Assembly (NCBI GenBank): GCA_946618265.1
Contig: CAMOLA010000057.1
Location: 1-13,519 of the forward strand
From: an uncultured Eggerthellaceae bacterium
GTDB lineage: Bacteria > Actinomycetota > Coriobacteriia > Coriobacteriales > Eggerthellaceae
DNA: 13,519 nucleotides
Direction of reading: 5' to 3'
The notes beneath the pieces were generated by a model. That model was not told the DNA's origin. It searched no databases and was given only the letters and a program-made list of their open reading frames with translations. Numbering within the stretch: position 1 is the first letter of the stretch; every line of letters begins with the position of its first letter. Both the position numbers and the translations under genes were made by a program. Of this stretch, positions 13,170 through 13,519 are shown one piece after another.

Positions 13170-13352
13170 GCGGGGTTGCTGGGCGCCCCGCTCGCGCCCG
13201 CGATCGAGGGCCGGCTGCTGTGCGCCGGCGTGAAAACAGGTTGGCGGAGCGCGCCCGCGTGATGCTCCGCAGGCCTTCCCAACAGGGTTTTTGCAAGGCT
13301 TGCATGCAAGCCTTGGGAACATGCGGCCTTCGGGCGTGCGAGCACGATGCTC
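13170..13352 (+). other. Hairpin-rich leader before the permease, with 22-bp perfect palindrome
   Basis: Five inverted repeats follow each other in the 275-bp gap: GCGGGG/CCCCGC (13170-13175, 13186-13191), GCCGGC/GCCGGC (13210-13215, 13224-13229), GCGGAGC/GCTCCGC (13244-13250, 13264-13270), a perfect 22-bp palindrome with half-site CAAGGCTTGCA at 13294-13315, and GAGCA/TGCTC (13340-13344, 13348-13352). No T-run follows any of them. They may attenuate or stabilise the mRNA between rhaD and the permease; the 22-bp palindrome could also be a protein-binding site. Confidence 0.55.
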
Positions 13353-13427
13353 GTCCGGCGGCGGCGAAGGAGAATTGCTGGCGGCGGGGCTGCCGAAATC
13401 GCAAACGAGAAAGGGGTTAGCGAAACA

Positions 13428-13519
13428 ATGTCCGCATCAGAAACAAAGCAGGTGAATCCGTGGTGGGTGGCCGTCATCAACGGCATGGCCTCCTACATCG
13501 ACTCCTGCACGATCATCAC
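13428..13519 (+). CDS. MFS transporter, N-terminal fragment (window ends)
   Basis: Only 30 codons are inside the window. The residues NPWWVAVINGMASYIDSCTI are the start of a first transmembrane segment and resemble MFS sugar-proton symporters of actinobacteria, in which NGMASYIDSA-like sequences open TM1. ATG 13428 is preceded by AAAGGGG at 13410-13416, eleven bases away. Position as the fourth gene of the rhamnose-type operon suggests it imports the deoxysugar, but the fragment is too short to assign substrate or even family firmly. Confidence 0.65.
   Translation, partial: MSASETKQVNPWWVAVINGMASYIDSCTII

Noticed and set aside
13220..13420. Cys-containing 66-codon frame before the permease
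   Set aside because: Starts at a GTG without a ribosome site and runs through hairpins and the 22-bp palindrome; composition is that of noncoding GC-rich DNA.

Overview
The window is GC-rich, densely coded DNA with strong GGAGG-type ribosome binding sites and short TAGAAT/TACAAT-like -10 elements. Gene content and codon use suggest a gut-type high-GC Gram-positive bacterium, most likely an actinomycete of the class Coriobacteriia (Eggerthella/Slackia relatives). This placement is inferred from protein style, not from a marker gene.

Left part (1-4.5 kb): the 5' 244 codons of a class II fructose-bisphosphate aldolase run leftward off the window. Rightward genes follow: a Nudix hydrolase, a CobW-family metallochaperone GTPase preceded by two tandem 27-bp palindromes, a small zinc-ribbon protein, a VanX-type D-Ala-D-Ala dipeptidase made as a lipoprotein, and an unrecognised 102-residue protein.

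Middle (4.6-8.4 kb): a TetR-family regulator (minus) is divergent from an HXXEE-type membrane protein (plus). The space between them holds a 39-bp inverted repeat, 36/39 matched, with a 62-bp AT-richer centre; it looks like a MITE or a large regulatory structure. A good terminator closes the membrane protein gene. Then come a LacI-family regulator with operator-like sequences at its own promoter and, on the minus strand, an Spx/ArsC-family thioredoxin-fold protein with a recognisable promoter.

Right part (8.4-13.5 kb): a deoxysugar (L-rhamnose or L-fucose type) catabolic operon: an AraA/FucI-superfamily sugar isomerase, rhamnulokinase (rhaB), rhamnulose-1-phosphate aldolase (rhaD) and the first 30 codons of an MFS permease. 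Two LacI-type operators with core TTGAAGCGCTTCAA lie at the isomerase promoter and match the sites at the lacI promoter, so the LacI protein is probably the pathway regulator. The isomerase gene is bracketed by two repeat arrays, eight copies each of a TTCCCCGTGGGA core, upstream in one orientation and downstream in the opposite one. This is the most unusual feature of the window. The inter-gene spacers of the operon also carry strong hairpins (10-bp stem before rhaD, 22-bp perfect palindrome before the permease).

No rRNA, tRNA, CRISPR array, transposase or phage gene was seen.
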